Shown piece after piece: positions 32,283 to 44,925 of a stretch of 64,000 bases of DNA. The notes under the pieces were generated by a model. That model was given only the letters and a program-made list of their open reading frames with translations. It did not search any database and was not told the origin of the DNA. The stretch lies in the NCBI GenBank assembly GCA_002633005.1, contig NMRA01000487.1, positions 62,001 to 126,000 on the forward strand, written 5' to 3'. Source of the stretch: Phoronis australis (taxonomy: Eukaryota > Phoronida > Phoronidae). The position numbers were made by a program, and so were the translations under genes. The stretch's first letter is position 1, and every line of letters begins with the position of its first letter.

Positions 32283-35200
32283 TTAATTTGTGGTAAGTTC
32301 ACTCATTTGAGTATTCAGTGATTGCGGGACTTTCTCGAGCGGTTTCCGCTGTTCAATGAATTTACTGAGGATCTGGTAAGCATTCTCTTCCTCCAGGAGA
32401 TATGAAACTGGTGATGTTTCATCAACATCAAAACTGAAAAATAAAGTTTAAAATGTCCTTACATCGGATGACAATCTGTTTTATACTGCAATAGGTTTCT
32501 TAGGATTTAATCTAACCTATTCGTCTTCACTAGATATTTCCACACGAAATTCTGAAGCCTGGAAAATCACACTTTTGAAGCCACCGCTAAACGAAATGCT
32601 CTGGTTTTCCACCTAGAGCGCTTGGATGCTGCATCCCCACATACTGACGCAAAAGAAAACTAAAAATTCACTAGGTGACGTTAGTAAACCAATGGTTCTA
32701 CCCATAGACATATGCACTCAGGTTATCACGTAGACTATTATCCCATAAACGTCCCCATGCCAATTTACTAGCCCACCTTCCATAGACTCAAGCCAAGAAT
32801 CTCACAAAAACGCAAGACTTGCCATGCATTACATACGAACCACGGGATCACATAAACTTTACTCGCTAAATTCTATGGAACACTGTTCTGCTTTTGGCTC
32901 TCAATCTAATCACAAGTTAAAAAGAAGGGCCTTTCTTCATTAGCAACACTTAGTGAATCAATAGTCTTCCATTAGGATACCTCTAAATGGTTAAATACTT
33001 ACTTGAGAACTTTCGTAAAGAAATCCAATGCGACCTCATTCTTTGTAAACACGGTGAGCATGATTTTTCTCATTTGTGTTCTGAAAGCAATCGCAGGCTA
33101 AATTACCATACTTGGAAACTTCCCAAGAGTTTTCCCCTTTGTTGGTTTGGAAAGCTATGAGTTGTCAATTTGAGAAAGCATTTTCTGCTATATTGATAAC
33201 AAGAGCAACGAATGCACCACAAACGGTGTGCTTCTAGGGGTGTGTATTTGTGTCATAAAAATGGCCACTAGACCGCACAAAATATGTCGAATCCATCCGA
33301 AAACTGGGATATGTCATCAAAGCTATTTACCAAATTTCACACAAATCCATTAAAGAACTTCTGAGTAACTAAGGAAAATGGATTAAGATGAAATTGCCAC
33401 TAAGAGGCTATGGACACAAAAAAAAACATAACTGCCACTAGGAGGTGCCACATTAGTTGAAGTCGTAAGAAAATCATTGTCAACCGTCCTGTTCGCATCA
33501 AGAACAGTCTCGATCTTAAAGAAGCATTTAACTTTGTCACAAGAATCATAAAAATAGAATCTCTAACAAACTATCAATTCCTCCAAAAACTGGGGGGTTC
33601 GCTGTAACCACGTAATTAGAGGCTGGACGGGGGAGGGGGTTATATCATGATGACGCGTGATGACCGACATGGGGAGTGGTAAAAAGTGGCTCATTTTGGA
33701 TGACATGTTATGTAAACATGCCTTCACCATTTAAACATGCTTTAATGAATAATCTGCTATTTAAAGTTTGAAGTTGGGCTCAGCGGTTGAACAAAACCTG
33801 CGAAGTTCGTGGGTTCAATTCCACACTACTGCTATTCTTGTCAAATTATTTTTCTCGACGGGAACACCACCTTTAATCAAATGCTATTGGGTGCAATTTT
33901 AAACTAGGATAAACACGAATACCACAAACACTGTGGACTGAAATCTTACAAAAAGTTTGTCACACTTACTTGAATGCCATTAGTTGTAAAATTTGCATTA
34001 GAAACTTCCCAAGGCCTTTCCGTCTAGCTTCTTGTGAGATCTGAATTTCATAGCTGCAACGAATAAGAATCGCATATTTAGCATGTACGATAACATAAAA
34101 TACAGTGACCTAAAACAAAAGGGCAAACAATTTGAGGTTATTGTCTAGAATAGAGGCTTGTTTACCCCAAATGTTATTGACCTATAACGTCTCACACCTG
34201 AGTGACCTTTTACTTGTGACCGTGACCTTTAGACCATGCTGGTTCTTTTCAATTAAAGTGGGATTATTGTATCTGCACACCAGAGCCCTACCAGTATAAC
34301 ACATGGTCGTCGAAGTCCATGTCAAATCTGAAGTGGCAGAATCCCACGGGGTTTCCTTGGTTACTCCTGGCAACTAAGTACCAGGCTGACGACTCAGTCA
34401 TCTCATCTCTCTTCTCTTTATCTTTCCAGCCCCAGCCACTAGACTCATACCTGTAAACAACATAGTCCTTGTTTGAAGACATAATGCATTACTACTAGCT
34501 CCACCAAGGGTTTAAGTATGGAACTAACCCATTCACAATGAGGCTAACAGCCCCCTTGCTTAACGCATAAATTAACAATGGCAACCTGTCAGATGCAATG
34601 AATTGATTTCAGCCTTCAGTATTAACATTTTAATCACTCGTAATCTGAGGAAGATACAAACTGAGACACTCTTGTAGCTTACATTTTGTTAAGAAGTTGG
34701 TGCTTGTGATGTCAAAATCATAAAATGCAAGTGAAATGGGACTTCCACAATGTCTTCCAGAAACTTCCATACTCTTTATAATTGTCACTAGTTTGTTCAT
34801 ATTTGTTTCAATGTCTCATTTCATCCACATTACATCAGTATTGACCTTATGTCCTCTACTGCAAACTTGGTCGGTGTTTAAATATCTCTAACTGTTTGGA
34901 AAGACCACTTACTGCGATTCCATGTTATGTTTCGTCAGATCAAACGCCCAATTGATGGTGTCCTGGTCCATATCTCCTACTCGCTTGCATTCAATACTAG
35001 CGGTTAATCTAGGATGAGAAACAATTTATTAAAACATTAAGATAATAACATTTGAAATTTGTTTTATTACACAAGTAGTCACATTACTTTATCTTAATGA
35101 GAGAATTCTAAATCCAAGAACAGAATTACTTTAACTGGAGTAAATTAGGAATGAAAATCTAATCTTTTAAAACATTGAAATCTACACTGATAAAAATCCA

Positions 35201-38200
35201 CTCAAAGTTTTGTCAATCAAGATTTCTGGACAAAAGCCTTTAGTTGGAGATTATATTTAAGAAACACTCCCATTATCACAAATACTGCCTGAAACACAGT
35301 TATTTTTATTTTAAAACAAAAAATAGCAAAACATTGGTCAAAGGCTAGGATAGGACAAAGTATTTAATAGAAATATTAGTGTTTGAACCTCTTTGGAATG
35401 TATATGCATCTAGACGAGTGACAAAAATAAGGCACGTGACAAGATTTGCCATCAAATATTAAAAGTCAATGGAAATAATAGTTTACAGGCTGTCTGATTT
35501 TTTAAACCAGTTTCCTGCTTCAAACTGGTTCTCAAAATCCAGGATCACCCATTGAGTGGTTAGTGCTGATTCAACATACCCATTACGATCGAATTTCTTA
35601 AATGCAGTAAAGGTTGCCATCGGATCTTCAAGCTGAAACCAAAGTAATGATAAGCAATTTATCACATTGCACTGTTGATCATTTAAAGTGACACGCAGTG
35701 TAGTCGCGAGTGCCGTACACATCACACTCAAATTGTACATCAAACATTTACCTGCATACGTCGAAATTGTGATCGCGTGAGCACATTTATCTTAAAAAAT
35801 ACAGTGAATAAAGCTGTACAGAGATCAAGATCGTCGAAAGAGCCGATTCGACTTTTTACTTTTCACTTGTCACTAACAACATTTGCAATTTCTACCAAGC
35901 AGTGTTCTTGTGAACTAAAGCATTCACTTCGCTCATTGGTTGGCATTTGGGTCACTTGATGACGCCATTAGGTAAAAAACTGAGACCACAAGATGGCAGA
36001 CGATTTGATCCGTTGTTCGAGAAAGGTAAAAGAGGCGAAATAAACATGTAAAGGGAGTTTTATTTTGCTTAGTTGGTACTAACACACTGAACAAAAATTT
36101 TCCTTCCATTTCTTTGGTTTATATCCATTTCACCAAGTGGTGAAAAGCACTATTCAGGAGCCGAGTATTGGCTTCACACAATACAGTGTGTGCTGTCAAC
36201 TTCAAACTGGAAATTTGGAGCGGGAGTAGTGTTGGGTCAGATTGATGAGAGAACTCCTCTAAACCATGAATAGAAATTAAGATCGGAAACATTAGAGGCC
36301 TACACAGCTGGAAACAATGAAAAACACATTTAAGTTTTCTCGTGAACTTGTTACAAAAATACCTTGTTCAGACTGATAGATGGAGCTCCTAAAATCATTG
36401 TGCAAAACTATTAACATCAAAATTGTGATACAGAAGTCTTAAAAACACGTGGAAAATGTGCCAAAAGTTGTTTATTGTTTATCACAAGGATGCCGCGTTC
36501 ATCACTCAGCACAATTTAAACCGACGTTAGAGACATTAGCAGTAGAAATTATGATAACCTTCATGGAACATAACCTCATTGTACGTCTGGAACCAGTTGC
36601 AACTATTTACCTGATTGGCAGCGTCTACCAAACCTTGTGAAACAACCATTCGAGCATTTTCCTGGAAAGACATAATTTAAAACTACTTTTTCTTCCACAT
36701 ATGCAAAACATAATTACCTCAGCAGAACGACTGACCACTGCTATCTTTATTAGAGTTAACCTTAAAGCTTGCCATTTCAAATTAGCCTAATTAGTACTGA
36801 ATGAGACTTAACTTTATAATAAACCTTTCTTTAAAGGTGCTATGTCTCATTAAATCGTAAATATTTAGATTTTAAGCAGGTGCCTGGAAAACTGTGTTCA
36901 AGTATAATCACTACATCCACCTGGCAGTTTTTAAATTCGCCATATTCCCCTAATGAGAAAATTGGTCATCATTGAGCATGTGCGACATTCCTAGTTTTTG
37001 TTTGACAAAAAAGGCTGCCCGATCTCAGACATACGCCTGGTGAGCCAGTTCTTCAATTCAGGTATCTCATTATTTTCCTTTTAGGCTGTTGTCAACTATA
37101 GGGTCCAGAACATTCGCAACACCACACATGGCGTTTCCTTGGTTTGGAGACCTCATTTCCAGTTTGGCAAACTGGGAAATTTGCTAGGTCATATCTGGCT
37201 ACTTGATGTTATGATAAACATTGAGTCCTGCATAGAGTACCTCTTTTCGCCTTTGCTTCTTTTCCTTTGCTTTGTTTGACTTTTTCTGAAATCAGGAATT
37301 AACATTTGAAACAACAAAAAATGGCAAGTCATGATTTGAGTGTATGCACAATCCCAAAGTATCATGATAACGACTGAAAAATGAGATTATCATTGTCCAT
37401 GAATGAGAATAAGAGATCCCACTTAAAAGATTAGCAATTCATGCACTTGTTTTGCAGCTTAGTGATATGTCAATTGCTTACCAGCAAGAGATGTACCCAG
37501 GTTGGGAGGGGGGGGTTGCTTCTTCAGGCAATAATGCTAAACTTCCCATGGTGGCATGGTCATGTTGTCAAGTTAGACAGTGCCACTACATTTACTTAGC
37601 AGTAGAGACAGTGATGTTCTCATACGCACTTCATACGCCAGAAGCTTTTCGGTGAATAATGCCTCACATTGATTAAACCATCAAAGTCACTTTGCTACAA
37701 GTACCTTTTACACGTACAGGGACACCTTAGGAGGCCGTCAATCTCTTTAATTTCTTCCAACATGCCGCTAAATCATCGTGAGAGACCGTCCGGAGTTGGT
37801 ATATGGCGCAAATCTGGACGGTCTGGGGTCAATAGAAAACCACAGTTAAACTGTGAGTCTACACCAATGTGATAAATGAGAGTAGTTCTACTTGGTGTGT
37901 CAGCTGCAGGTATGCTTATCTCTTTTATGACACACAACGTGTGACTGGGCAAAGCGTTTTCAAAATAATGTGGATAAATCACTGGAGTATGAGACCCCTG
38001 AGGTCCCTGCCAAGTCCTCACAACAATTCTATGTTATGAACTTCAACTTCAAGGTTTAATCAGTGTGAGGCATAATTCGCCGAAAAGCTTTTCGCATATG
38101 AAGGGCCTATCACCATCTCTACTGCTAAGTAGAGGTGGTGGCACTGCCTAGGAGTTGAGTCTGCGGTACTGAGACTAGGCAGTGACCACCCTCTCTAGCT

Positions 38201-38902
38201 GGCCAGTAGAAACGGTCGAAGCTCCATACGCTGGAAGCTTTTCAGAGAATCATGACTCACACTTATTGAAACATCAAAGTCACATTGTTATAAGTAAATT
38301 TTGGCCATAGAGGGACATCTTAGGAGGTCGTCCATGTCTTTAATTACTTTTAACTCAAGCAGATACTCTTGTTATCAAACTTTCTAGCAGTCCTTCGTTC
38401 AGATCCCAAAATCAGAAACAGGTCAGTTTTTACACAGCGTATGCCACGGGATATGACATCATACCACCTGGCACAAAGTGTTAAAAATGACCAGTTGCTG
38501 ATTTGTGCAACTGAACGAAGGGCTCGAAAAAGGTGCGATTATTATGGAAGTATTTGTTCGAGTTGTGGAATAAGAGGACCAATAAGGATCGAATTATAGC
38601 AGTTCATGCCTCCTAAGGTGTCCCTCTACTCTATGTGCAAAAGGTACTTTAAACAAAGTGAATTTGGTGTCTTAACCCGTGTGAAGCATAGTTCGCAGTA
38701 AAGCTTCCAGCGTATGGCTCTTACACAGGAGCTTCACCGTCTCTGCTGGGGCCAGCGAGAGACGGTCGGTGGTCACTACTGTGACAAGTAAAACTTTGAG
38801 TAGGGTAGGCCCTCTCTTGTCAACCGATACGCTGATCTCTATACATTCACGTACAATTAATACCATAAACTGGTAGGTATCAATAGTAACACTTACACCC
38901 AT
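32283..38902 (-). CDS. NAA40: N-alpha-acetyltransferase 40 (NatD), complete gene, nine coding exons
   Basis: NatD acetylates the N-terminal residue of histones H4 and H2A using acetyl-CoA. Coding exons in transcript order: 38902-38897, 37285-37241, 36661-36611, 35632-35580, 35008-34913, 34450-34292, 34053-33970, 33080-33003, 32433-32283. All junctions have GT/AG ends and compatible phases, giving 723 bases (240 aa; human about 237). Landmarks: [14 protein letters not shown]-terminus, FKKFDRNG near 45, [42 protein letters not shown], the acetyl-CoA loop RRKGLG at about 147-152, and [11 protein letters not shown]. Exon 1 contributes only two codons, so the start rests on the MG-KK join and a consensus GTAAGT donor. 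The last 20 or so residues ([16 protein letters not shown]) do not resemble the human tail. It is convergent with ADSS; a possible minus-strand AATAAA lies at 31180-31185. Confidence 0.96.
33180..33470 (-). repeat. Repeat family E, reverse copy in a NAA40 intron
   Basis: Contains ttaccaaatttcacacaaat, aaattgccactaagaggcta and aactgccactaggaggtgcc, the reverse complement of the cctcctagtggcagt and tgaaatttgg blocks at 26.8-28.0 kb. It sits between coding exons 7 and 8 of NAA40. Confidence 0.55.
33774..33824 (+). repeat. tRNA-like promoter fragment
   Basis: A box A-like TGGGCTCAGCGGTTG and a box B-like GGTTCAATTCC lie only about 37 bases apart, too close for a tRNA, and no cloverleaf forms. 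It is probably a worn tRNA-derived short repeat inside a NAA40 intron. Confidence 0.3.
37562..38160. repeat. Foldback element family D, copy 2
   Basis: The left arm (about 37577-37735: gtgccactacatttacttag, cacattgattaaaccatcaa, caccttaggaggccgtcaat) is the reverse complement of the right arm (about 38050-38155: gtttaatcagtgtgaggcat, ctctactgctaagtagaggt). An internal AGACCGTCC / GGACGGTCT hairpin lies near 37785-37828. The element is upstream of NAA40 exon 2, within intron 1. Confidence 0.65.
38190..38775. repeat. Foldback element family D, copy 3
   Basis: The left arm (gaaacatcaaagtcacattg, gggacatcttaggaggtcgt) and right arm (tgcctcctaaggtgtccctc, then a gtgtgaagcatagttcg block) are inverted. 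They meet at a hairpin at about 38432-38482 containing gggatatgacatcatacc, equivalent to the hairpin at 1800-1853. It stands directly beside copy 2 in NAA40 intron 1. Confidence 0.7.
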
Positions 38903-39129
38903 TTTGAAACGAGATGAAAACGATGTACGAACAGCGAAGTTTCTCAATGACCTGCTAATGAAAAGTGCGGGAAATCACGATTCAAAAATAAGAATATGGC
39001 GGGAAGGACGAGATAGAAATTATCGATATAATGTATGTCAGGTCATTCTGTAGGCTTATAGGTGTCGCTATTGACATTCCATGCGGGACAGGCATTTTCC
39101 TTCAGCCACTAACCCTCTGCCTTGTTGAA

Positions 39130-39400
39130 TTATAGTCTGATTTTTAAGGGTTGGGGGCAAGAGGCCCGCCCCCCCCTTGGCTGCCGGAAGCAAAGATGGA
39201 AGAGCAACATCGTGAAGCGCGAGGACACATTGAGTAAGCAATTGACTAGGACGCGGAGAAGGGGGTGCCCCAGATCGAGGCGTTCCCGTTTTTTATTTTT
39301 TAGTCCACCGGTAGGTTTTCTGAACAGATGGTTCACGTAGTTTGTCCGAGACAACATGTTGGCCCCCCTCTTATGGTATCCTAGATCCGCCACTGTGAAT
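39130..39400. repeat. Repeat with family C-like ends
   Basis: Begins ttttaagggttgggggcaag-aggcccgcc and ends ccctcttatggtatcctagatccgccactg-like (about 39365-39397). The gatccgccactg end matches family C termini, but the interior differs. It lies just upstream of NAA40. Confidence 0.4.
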
Positions 39401-42400
39401 AGTTTTGAAATACAAATGTAAAATAATGAGCATGGTTTTAATAAATGCAATAAAAATAATTTGGTACACAGAGACTTGAAACTGGCTTGGAGTCAGGGCG
39501 AAATATTTAAATCTATTGCCTCCCGTTTTTTACGTCAAAACTGTCGAACTTTTCTATAATGAAGCATCATAAATGTAACCCTTTATGTTTTGTTTGCTTA
39601 TTTTTATGTTAGATTTTATTCGAATAACGATTTCATAAACTCTAGGTTTTCAATGATAAAACAGTGTAATCCATAAGGAAGTAGTGCATTTCGCCGTCTA
39701 GTATCAGATAGCGCATGTCCGACACTACAGGCTCTTTGTGTCGGTGTAGCAGGCGCGCGTTGAGTAAAACTGTGGATAAAGTTTATAAATAGCAGTAAAC
39801 GGTATTATTGACATGTTCTCAAGTTACGATGTAGGTTTATCTGGTGGTAATTGACTGAATGTTAATGAGAATGGACATACGACTCACACAAAAGTTGAAC
39901 ATCTAATACCATATGATGACCCCTACTGGGCCCGACCGAGGCTATATTCCTCCAGGCGATATCACACTAAAGTCAATCCGACGAATAGCAGACGGCGGTG
40001 GAGACGATCAGTACCTTAGGGTGCACGTTCCTAAAGAGTACATGTATGGGAGCCCTTGGGCTACACAGTAACAAACGACACATGTTGTGTCACAAGTGAA
40101 GCATGGATCTAAGAATCCTTGCGTCTCTGCATCAGCAAAGATAAATGAAAATGCATTGCTTCAGGTGTCTGTCAAAGGTTATCGCAGTCACCTTCCACCT
40201 GAAAATGAATACACGGACACCGAGGAGACATCTCAGCTTATTCATGGTGCTCTAACTGAAATGATACTGATGAAAATTACACTTGTAACATTTGCAAAAT
40301 GAGTATCATATGTTTTGCAAACTACTTCTTAATTGTTGTTCTTCAAAATGCTGGCTTAGTTATTGGTTAAGAAAATCTATGTGGAGTTAATACGAGTTGT
40401 TGTGTAATGTTGTGTAACCTGATGGTGCAGAATATGTATTCGTTTAGATAACATGTTAATACGTTCGATCCATGTGACGTCGCACTAAGCTGACAGTGCT
40501 CGACAGTATCTGGAATTGATATCTCGCTTGTCTCGGGCAAATGAGCGCAATTCTCTAATGGAAGCTATGGTGTCTGTAAAAGATTAGCGCGGTTTTTACA
40601 GCCCTTTCTCTATCGACAAAGTTAGTTAGCTACTCAGTCCATAGTATATTAGCGATACAACAATGCAAGTCTAAGTAGGTCTATAAAAAGTAAGTTTATC
40701 GATTAAGATATCAAATTTGTCGATCAGAACCGCGATGTAGGTGGCCGGGCATTGATCTCTTTCATTTGGGAACTGTGACTCATGAAGGAGGTGTTGCTTT
40801 GTCCATTCAAAATCCGGCCCACTCAATAGATGGGCAGAAGGAAAATGAGTATATGAAACTATATTCCAAATGATAAATCATTCTGCTAGAAATTTTCGCC
40901 CATCCTTTATTCCATCTACCACAGGCCGGCAAAAGAGCCAAAAGACCCAAGACTGAGACGGTTATACCATGGGCAACGCAAAACCAAAATACCCACCCAA
41001 GATCTATTCGAGGATTAGAGTAAAAATAAAATCCATGTTCACCTCAGTTGGCTGCACATTCCCGCCAGTAAGGATTACTCTGTGGACAAGAGAAGTCACG
41101 GCATCTACGCATTTCTATCGCGAAACACTATTTCTATCAATACATATGATAGTTTTCTTACTTGTTTTTGGATAGAGAAAACATTGTATTAAAAGAGACA
41201 TTTAATTAATAAACAATATAAGGCGCATTTAACGGCGACAAAAACCCGAGTACCGACTTATAATAAATTGGGCGTTTTCGACCGCCTAGTAAGTAATGAA
41301 ATTCGCCTGATATGTGACTCATAATCCGATGAAATTACCAAGTGAGAATAAACAATACTGCAGCTTAAGATTACGGAAAATCTCCAGTATTTTGAGAAAT
41401 AACTGCTTCTACAAAGACTTATTTGTTGATTAAATAAAAAAAAAACATCGCCAGGGCTATCATTTGCCAAATGACAGTGCACACTGGGAACAGATTTAAC
41501 AAAACAGCTGTTATGGTCCTGAAGAAAATCATGCGACAATGTCATAATATTCGTATTGAATTGACAAAACCCTAATCTAAATTTTACCAGCAATGGACAC
41601 AATAAAAAACAAGGAACATCATAAGATTTCTAGAATTCACAGAATAGCTTAAAGACTTTTCATCAACTGACTTCAATTTGTCGTAGTTTCCTTTGGGCTG
41701 AAAAACCAACACAGCGAAATACTCTCGATTGGGACACCCTTCGGGAATTACTCCCACTGAGGTCCAAGTACTGAATGCTGACCCTCGCCAAAATTCGACA
41801 ACTTCACGAACGTTTCTATAGAATAGCCATACAGTAGAAGCTAGCCAGCCACCAGGGGCGTTTCAGACTAAACGGGCGCTGAGACTGACTAAGACAAGCA
41901 AACGCGGATCTCAGTCGTACTGAGTACATCCCAGTGATGTTTCATGGTCAGGCCTACTTTCATTCCAGTGTAAATGAATTTTATTTCTTAGTACTTACAT
42001 ACTTGCTCCTGAAACCCATGAGCGCACCCACGGGAGGGGGGGGGTCCGCCTCTGAGAAAAAGTCCGAGAAAATGAGACAAAAGTTCACTAAATAACCACA
42101 AACGAGCAATTCACAGTGGTGCCCCCGTTTTTTTTTTTAGTCCACCCGCTTTTTGTTATCAAAAGGTCCACAACGTCAGGAATTCGAGCTCCCCATATTG
42201 AATGCTGGGTGCGCGCATGAAATCTATAGAGCTCATGCTTTGATCTGTACGGCGACAGTTTCCCGGCCCTGAACACACCCAAACAATTACCATCGCGGGA
42301 CCATGATTTTAGGTATTTTCGACCACACTACTGGCACAAACTGAGGATCGAACTACAGCCACAATTTCAATTAATCAAAAACATCTATTACTGAATGATG

Positions 42401-44514
42401 AGACGAAGCGCACCTGCTGTGCCCCCACACATGACTGACCTCTCATGCCGGGCGGGGACAGACACCGGTGAAATGAACAAATTAAAAACGTTTCAGCAGT
42501 ACGTTTTCCTTTTCGTTTAGCTTTTTATTAACAAGTTTCACGCAATCCCAACAGCTGAACTGGTTGCAAAGAAGCATGTACGCGCGGCGTTTTTGACACC
42601 CGCTTTGCCAATGATCATAAAAATTCTCACTCGAAAGTGGTACCGCGTCGGCCAAGCCTAATCATTAATTGTCCCCGCGGTGACGTATTGAAAGTGTTTA
42701 ATTCAGCCATAAACTGTGTTTCTCCGTCGTACACGAAGATCTGAGTCGTCTTATCTTCCCACCCATGGCTTCATAGACTGATGAGCATACTTGTACTGAG
42801 CCTTGTGGCTAATCATCAATTAATGGGGAGTTCCCAAGCTTGAGTGGAAGCCCCCTGGGAGGAAGACCGGAATGCGTGACCTATCTATTTTTAGCTCTTC
42901 GAGAACGACTTGCAATACCCATAATGCACAGCTGTACTATTTTCCGTTCTAGTTCGTCAACGAAGGTTGCAGACGTACTCTTTCATTTCGCATCATCTGT
43001 TTGTTTTTTCCTACAACTTTGACATGTTGGACATGAGATAACAGCGCGCCTTTCTCAGGGGACACGTCTGCGACTCGATAGAACAGGTAAACTGTCAAGA
43101 ATATTCAAATTTAGCCGGAATTCACTTAAATTTTTCTTTTTCTGTTGCACCTGACTCTTGAGGGGGCTCGGAGACTGTGTGAATGAAGTCAGTGCCCAGC
43201 CGAGTTTGTCTGCTGTGCTTGAACTTGGAATTCCGGTTGATCTCAAGATAGCGTTTGCATGAATCTCGTGTTAATAGAATAATGAAAGTTTAACCAACTT
43301 TTAATTAAAATCTTTAATTACTGGATTTTTTCAATTATTGGTGCAACTTGATTGATTCTGCGACACGAAGTTCGTGAAAGGAGAAAATGCGTGATAGTGG
43401 GATCAATGGTACAAAAATTCTTTATAGACTTTATACTGAACGAGTTTCATGTGACTGTGTATTATGTAATTCAAAGTTCACACTATGTTGTCTTGAGATC
43501 AGTGTAATTCAAGCACAGCGGGTCAACTTGAACTTGGTCCTGTCACCGGGGACTGACCCTTCTAAGCCCAAGTGGAAATTACAAAAAAATTAAGTTGTCA
43601 ACAAAACTGCTGATGTGATGTGATGTATAACCTGATTACAAATCTATTTCAACATAAACTGTTAAAATTTGATCTTCTGATAATTTTTTTGGGTTTTGTT
43701 GGTCATCCGTGTCATGGAGTAGTGCATCAAACTGCGCGTATTAAATCAAACTGTTTAAGTCACCTGATGAAATTGCTATATGTAAATCAGGGACTGCTAT
43801 ATGCAACCAGTGCTGAGGCCTTTTATTGAGCACCAATGGACCACAATAGAATAGAGGAGGGTATAATGTGCTGTTGTTCTTCCTCTGACTCTGCATGGCA
43901 ATGCCCATGGCATAGCACATCAGAGGGAATGCATTCGGGGGAATGAATTGTTGCAAATCTTTTTGTCATCGACTTCTCAAGCTAATCTGGTGAGTCTGTA
44001 AGCCCCAAACACTTTGGAAATGTTATGTTAAGAAAATACTTCTGTTTTGTATTTTGTGAGTGACTCGTCACGTTTAAGGTTCTTAGATGCACTTTCTTGA
44101 GAGAGTGCAGGTCTCTCAGATTCTGTAGTCATTCACTTAGTCTCTATTGTTGTAGCTTTGTTTTCATTTTCCGAACTGGTGTCCCCAGTACTTTTTTAAC
44201 TAGCTAATGTTTAGGAAGCCTGCGCACTTGAATGTAGTTTTTCACCCCTTCTACGCATTCATTTGTGTCATTGTTCCGTTTGATGCACAAGGTAGTCCAA
44301 CCTTTTGGAAATTATTTGCTTATATTTTTACTGTGCCATCATTTTACCAACACTGGAGTCTCGACAGATGATGTAAAAGTTTTCCGTGAATATAAACAGG
44401 TGAGGAAAAAGATCAGCAACAATGACTAGAGCGTTTTTGTTTTCATGAAATTCAACAACCATGCCTACTTTTAAGATTACTTAGGACCTGCCTATGTATT
44501 TAGTCAAATGTGTA

Positions 44515-44925
44515 CACAACTATAGATTACAACTCGGTAAAAGTATATGTTTTCTGAAAGTAGACAGTCTATAGAATTGGATATTTGACTTTAAATGGGT
44601 CAGGTGACCATGTCTTTTTTGGAAAATTTAGTAGAAGACAAAGGTACATTTATAGCAAAATATTGGTGTCAATAACAGGACTAAATTTTGTTTGATAATG
44701 AGGGCTCAATAATGCTGTTTTTTCATAAAAAAATAAAAAAATTCCTATATTTTGGCAGCCCCCCCTTATGGAAAAGTGGGACATTCCTGACAGTTTTTTG
44801 GAGACCAGTGCATAAAGCTAAAGTATCTGAAAGTTTCATGTGAATCCGATCGGCCATTTCTGAGATGTGATATTTTGAAGTTATCCGAGTGTGGAATTTT
44901 TGTATAGTCCTACACAATTGTTTCT
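44515..44925 (-). repeat. Dispersed repeat family A, copy 6
   Basis: Reverse copy with ggcagcccccccttatggaa, gcataaagctaaagtatctg, aaagtttcatgtgaatccga, tcggccatttctgagatgtg and tagtcctacacaa at the end. The other side reaches ctatagattacaactcggta, like the 3' part of the 21.5 kb copy. Confidence 0.7.

Noticed and set aside
33774-33824. A functional tRNA gene
   Set aside because: Box A and box B are too close and no acceptor or anticodon stem forms.
40087-40302. 71-codon ORF as a transposon or gene fragment
   Set aside because: I could not relate it to any domain in any frame.
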